Shown in pieces: positions 61,558 through 64,000 of a stretch of DNA of 64,000 bases. The first letter of the stretch is position 1. The number at the start of each line of letters is the position of its first letter. Below the pieces are notes generated by a model. That model made no database searches and was not told the origin of the DNA. It saw nothing but the letters and a program-made list of their open reading frames with translations. The translations under genes and the position numbers were made by a program. Origin of the DNA: Streptomyces sp. NBC_01775 (GTDB taxonomy: Bacteria > Actinomycetota > Actinomycetes > Streptomycetales > Streptomycetaceae); the NCBI RefSeq assembly GCF_035917675.1, contig NZ_CP109104.1, positions 682,001 to 746,000 of the forward strand. Reading direction: 5' to 3'.

Positions 61558-64000
61558 TTGGTTGACGACAATCCGAACGGCCGGGTGCAGCTCGACGCCA
61601 CCGCCCTGACGATGCTCCGGGTCCGCCGGTTCACCAAGTTCCGGATACGGCCCGCCGTCTACCGGGACAGCCGTCCGACGCGTATCTCCGCGTGGACGGT
61701 CGGCGGCGAGCCGGTGCCGTTCGCCGACGCCGTCACGCAACGGTTCGAGCCGTTCGCGCTCGGCGGGTTGTGGGGGCGTCCCTGGGACACGACCTGGTTC
61801 GACGTCTCCGGTGACGTGCCCGCCGACTGGGCGGCCGGAGGAGAGGCGGAGCTCGTCGTGGACCTGGGGTTCACCGGCGACCAGCCGGGCTTCCAGGCCG
61901 AGGCGATGGTGTACCGGCCGGACGGAGAGATCGTCAAAGCGATCGAGCCGTACAACTCCTGGGTCCCGTTGCCCGAACCCGGCCCCTTCCGGCTGCTGAT
62001 CGAGGCGGCGGCGAACCCGATCGTCCAGGTGCCCTACGAGTACGAACCCACGGCGATGGGCGACAAGGCGACCGCGGGTGAAGCGCCGCTGTACCGGCTC
62101 ACCGAGCTGTCGGTCGCCCTGCGCGACCGAGAGGTGTGGGAGCTGCTCCAGGACGTGACCACCCTCGACGGGCTCGTCGACGTCCTCCCTGCTCAGGGAG
62201 CGCGGCGCGCGGAGATCGTGCACGCCCTGGAGCGGATGGTCGACGTCATGGATCCCGACGACGTGGCCGGAACCGCCGCGCGCGGACGCGAGGCCCTCGC
62301 ACCGGTCCTGGCCGGCCGCGCCGCGGACAGCTCCCTGATCGTGTCGGCGGCCGGTCACGCCCACATCGACTGCGCCTGGCTGTGGCCGACCCGGGAGACG
62401 GTGCGGAAGGTGGCGCGGACGTTCGCCAACGTGCTGGACCTCAGCGAACGCCACCCGGATTTCGTGTTCGCCGCCTCGTCGGCGCAGCAGTACGCCTGGC
62501 TCAAGGAGACCCAGCCGGGCCTGTTCGAACGGGTGCGCAAGGCAGTGGCCGACGGCGTCATCCGCCCGGTCGGCGGCATGTGGGTCGAGTCCGACACCAA
62601 CATGCCCGGTGGCGAGGCGCTGGCGCGTCAGTTCGTGCTCGGCAAGCGCTTCTTCTTCGAGGAGTTCGGGGTGGACAGCGACGAGGTGTGGCTGCCCGAC
62701 TCCTTCGGATACACCGCGGCGATGCCGCAGATCGCCCGGGCCGCGGGCACCCGCTACTTCCTCACCCAGAAGCCGTCCTGGAACGAGACCAACCCGATGC
62801 CCCACTCCAGCTTCCACTGGGAAGGCGTCGACGGCTCCCGGGTGTTCACCCACTTCCCGCCGGCGGAGACCTACAACTCCGACCTCGGCGCAGCGGACCT
62901 CGCGCGCACCGAGCGGACGTTCCGGCAGAAGGGGAAGGCACGGCACGTCCTCGGGCTGTACGGATGGGGCGACGGCGGTGGCGGCCCCACCCGGGAGATG
63001 CTGGCCGCGGCCCAGCGCAAGCAGGACCTGGACGGCTCGCCGCGGGTGCGGCTGGCCGATCCGGACAGCTTCTTCCGCGCCGCCGAGGCGGAGCTGGAAT
63101 CACCGCCGGTGTGGGTCGGCGAGATGTATCTGGAGCTGCACCGCGGCACCCTGATCTCGCAGGCGCGGAGCAAGCGCGGCAACCGGCACAGCGAGGCCCT
63201 GCTCCGCGAGGCCGAGCTGTGGGCGGCCACAGCGGCCGTACGCCGCGGGGCCCCGTACCCGTACGAGGAGCTGCGACGGATCTGGGAGACGGTGCTGCTG
63301 TTGCAGTTCCACGACATCCTGCCCGGTACGTCGATCGCCTGGGTCCACCAGGAGGCCGAGCGGGACTACGAGCGCGTGGCGGACGAGCTGACGACGCTGA
63401 TCACCACCGCGCTGGACGCGCTTCGCGGCGACGGCGGTGACTCCCCGGACAACGGCACTCCGGTCGCCGCCAACGCCGGCCCGTACCCGCGGCACGGCGT
63501 ACCGGCGATGGGCCTCGGACCGGTGACTCCGCCCACGGCGGCAACACCGCGCCGGGCGGGCGACCGGATCGTGCTCGACGACGGAAAGCTGCACGTCGAG
63601 ATCGACGGGCGGGGCACGCTCGTCTCGGTCGTCGACCTGGAAGCGGATCGCGAAGTGCTGCCGCGCGGCGTCGCGGGCGGTGTCCTGCAGCTCTTCCGCG
63701 ACACCCCTCGGGAGTGGGACGCGTGGGACATCAACGACGAGGACAAGCGCAGCTGTCGCGACCTCACCGAGCCTGCGTCGGTCGACATCGTCGACGATAC
63801 GGTGGTGGTGCGGCACGAGCGCGGCCGAACGGCGATCGCCATGTCCGTGCGGCTGGCTGACGGCAGGATCGACTACGCCTTCGACATCGACTGGCACGAG
63901 TCGCAGAAGCTGCTCAAGCTCGCCTTCCCGCTGGACGTCCGCGCCGACCGGTCCACCTCGGAGATCCAGTTCGGTCACCTGCACCGGCCGATCCACCAGA
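61558..64000 (+). CDS. alpha-mannosidase, GH38 family (3' end outside the window)
   Basis: About 814 residues are visible and the frame is open to the last base; GH38 bacterial enzymes are near 1000 residues, so the C-terminal beta domain is cut off. Catalytic features: zinc-binding AGHAHIDCAWLWPTRE, the nucleophilic aspartate in WLPDSFGYTAAMPQI, and FHDILPGTSIAWVH. It hydrolyses alpha-mannosidic bonds of oligosaccharides, probably in the cytosol since no signal peptide is present, after uptake by the preceding importer. TTG at 61558 is chosen because AGGAG lies eight bases upstream; the next in-frame ATG at 61612 would lack a ribosome-binding site. Confidence 0.92.
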   Translation, partial: MVDDNPNGRVQLDATALTMLRVRRFTKFRIRPAVYRDSRPTRISAWTVGGEPVPFADAVTQRFEPFALGGLWGRPWDTTWFDVSGDVPADWAAGGEAELVVDLGFTGDQPGFQAEAMVYRPDGEIVKAIEPYNSWVPLPEPGPFRLLIEAAANPIVQVPYEYEPTAMGDKATAGEAPLYRLTELSVALRDREVWELLQDVTTLDGLVDVLPAQGARRAEIVHALERMVDVMDPDDVAGTAARGREALAPVLAGRAADSSLIVSAAGHAHIDCAWLWPTRETVRKVARTFANVLDLSERHPDFVFAASSAQQYAWLKETQPGLFERVRKAVADGVIRPVGGMWVESDTNMPGGEALARQFVLGKRFFFEEFGVDSDEVWLPDSFGYTAAMPQIARAAGTRYFLTQKPSWNETNPMPHSSFHWEGVDGSRVFTHFPPAETYNSDLGAADLARTERTFRQKGKARHVLGLYGWGDGGGGPTREMLAAAQRKQDLDGSPRVRLADPDSFFRAAEAELESPPVWVGEMYLELHRGTLISQARSKRGNRHSEALLREAELWAATAAVRRGAPYPYEELRRIWETVLLLQFHDILPGTSIAWVHQEAERDYERVADELTTLITTALDALRGDGGDSPDNGTPVAANAGPYPRHGVPAMGLGPVTPPTAATPRRAGDRIVLDDGKLHVEIDGRGTLVSVVDLEADREVLPRGVAGGVLQLFRDTPREWDAWDINDEDKRSCRDLTEPASVDIVDDTVVVRHERGRTAIAMSVRLADGRIDYAFDIDWHESQKLLKLAFPLDVRADRSTSEIQFGHLHRPIHQ

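Overview
The window is high-GC actinobacterial DNA, most likely from a Streptomyces chromosome. The signs are strongly G/C-biased codon use, frequent GTG and TTG starts, GTGA/ATGA-type gene overlaps, an Etf pair with a heterodisulfide-reductase-like partner, FCD-type GntR and ROK regulators, and a SpoIIE-type phosphatase (here decayed). Apart from a redox block, it is mostly accessory catabolism: CoA-ester chemistry, short-chain dehydrogenases, aldehyde oxidation and solute import. I see no rRNA, tRNA, CRISPR array or intact insertion sequence.

Layout. 1-2.3 kb: the 3' end of a quinone-oxidoreductase-like gene, an aldo/keto reductase whose 3' end is duplicated in tandem, and a broken tyrosine recombinase. 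2.4-5.7 kb: a type III CoA-transferase divergent from a MaoC-like hydratase and a CitE-like lyase, matching the three-enzyme itaconate-to-acetyl-CoA-plus-pyruvate pathway. 6.0-13.4 kb: redox block of pntBA (minus strand) divergent from etfB-etfA-HdrD-like (plus strand). 13.5-24.3 kb: an eleven-gene leftward operon with three SDRs, thiolase, epimerase, racemase-fold protein, carboxymuconolactone-decarboxylase-like protein, AMP-ligase, enoyl-CoA hydratase, MHS transporter and amidohydrolase. 24.4-32.0 kb: an MFS transporter, two nearly identical FCD GntR regulators, and a second epimerase with an aldehyde dehydrogenase and a beta-hydroxyacid dehydrogenase. 32.1-34.1 kb: a decayed PAS/GAF/SpoIIE phosphatase. 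34.1-40.4 kb: a small CMD-family protein, a TauT/SsuBC-type ABC importer, a cupin, its binding protein and an aldo/keto reductase. 41.0-51.4 kb: a second acyl-CoA cluster (three acyl-CoA dehydrogenase-like proteins, aldehyde dehydrogenase, cupin, enoyl-CoA hydratase, CoA-transferase, BadI/MenB-like crotonase) divergent from a two-domain 3-hydroxyacyl-CoA dehydrogenase. 52.2-56.1 kb: an Fbp/Pot-type ABC importer. 56.8-64.0 kb: a ROK repressor divergent from a sugar ABC importer and a GH38 alpha-mannosidase that runs off the window.

How it may work together. The two acyl-CoA clusters and the itaconate-type module yield acetyl-CoA, pyruvate and reducing power. Acyl-CoA dehydrogenase electrons would pass to EtfBA and then to quinone through the HdrD-like protein, and PntAB would balance NADH and NADPH. 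A short palindromic motif, TGTCTKACA, recurs at the itaconate divergon, the eleven-gene operon promoter, the GntR/epimerase divergon and the cupin start at 43.07 kb. I infer that one or both paralogous GntR proteins bind it, which would make these blocks one regulon. The substrate of the eleven-gene operon is unknown; this operon plus its putative regulon is the best candidate here for an undescribed catabolic system.
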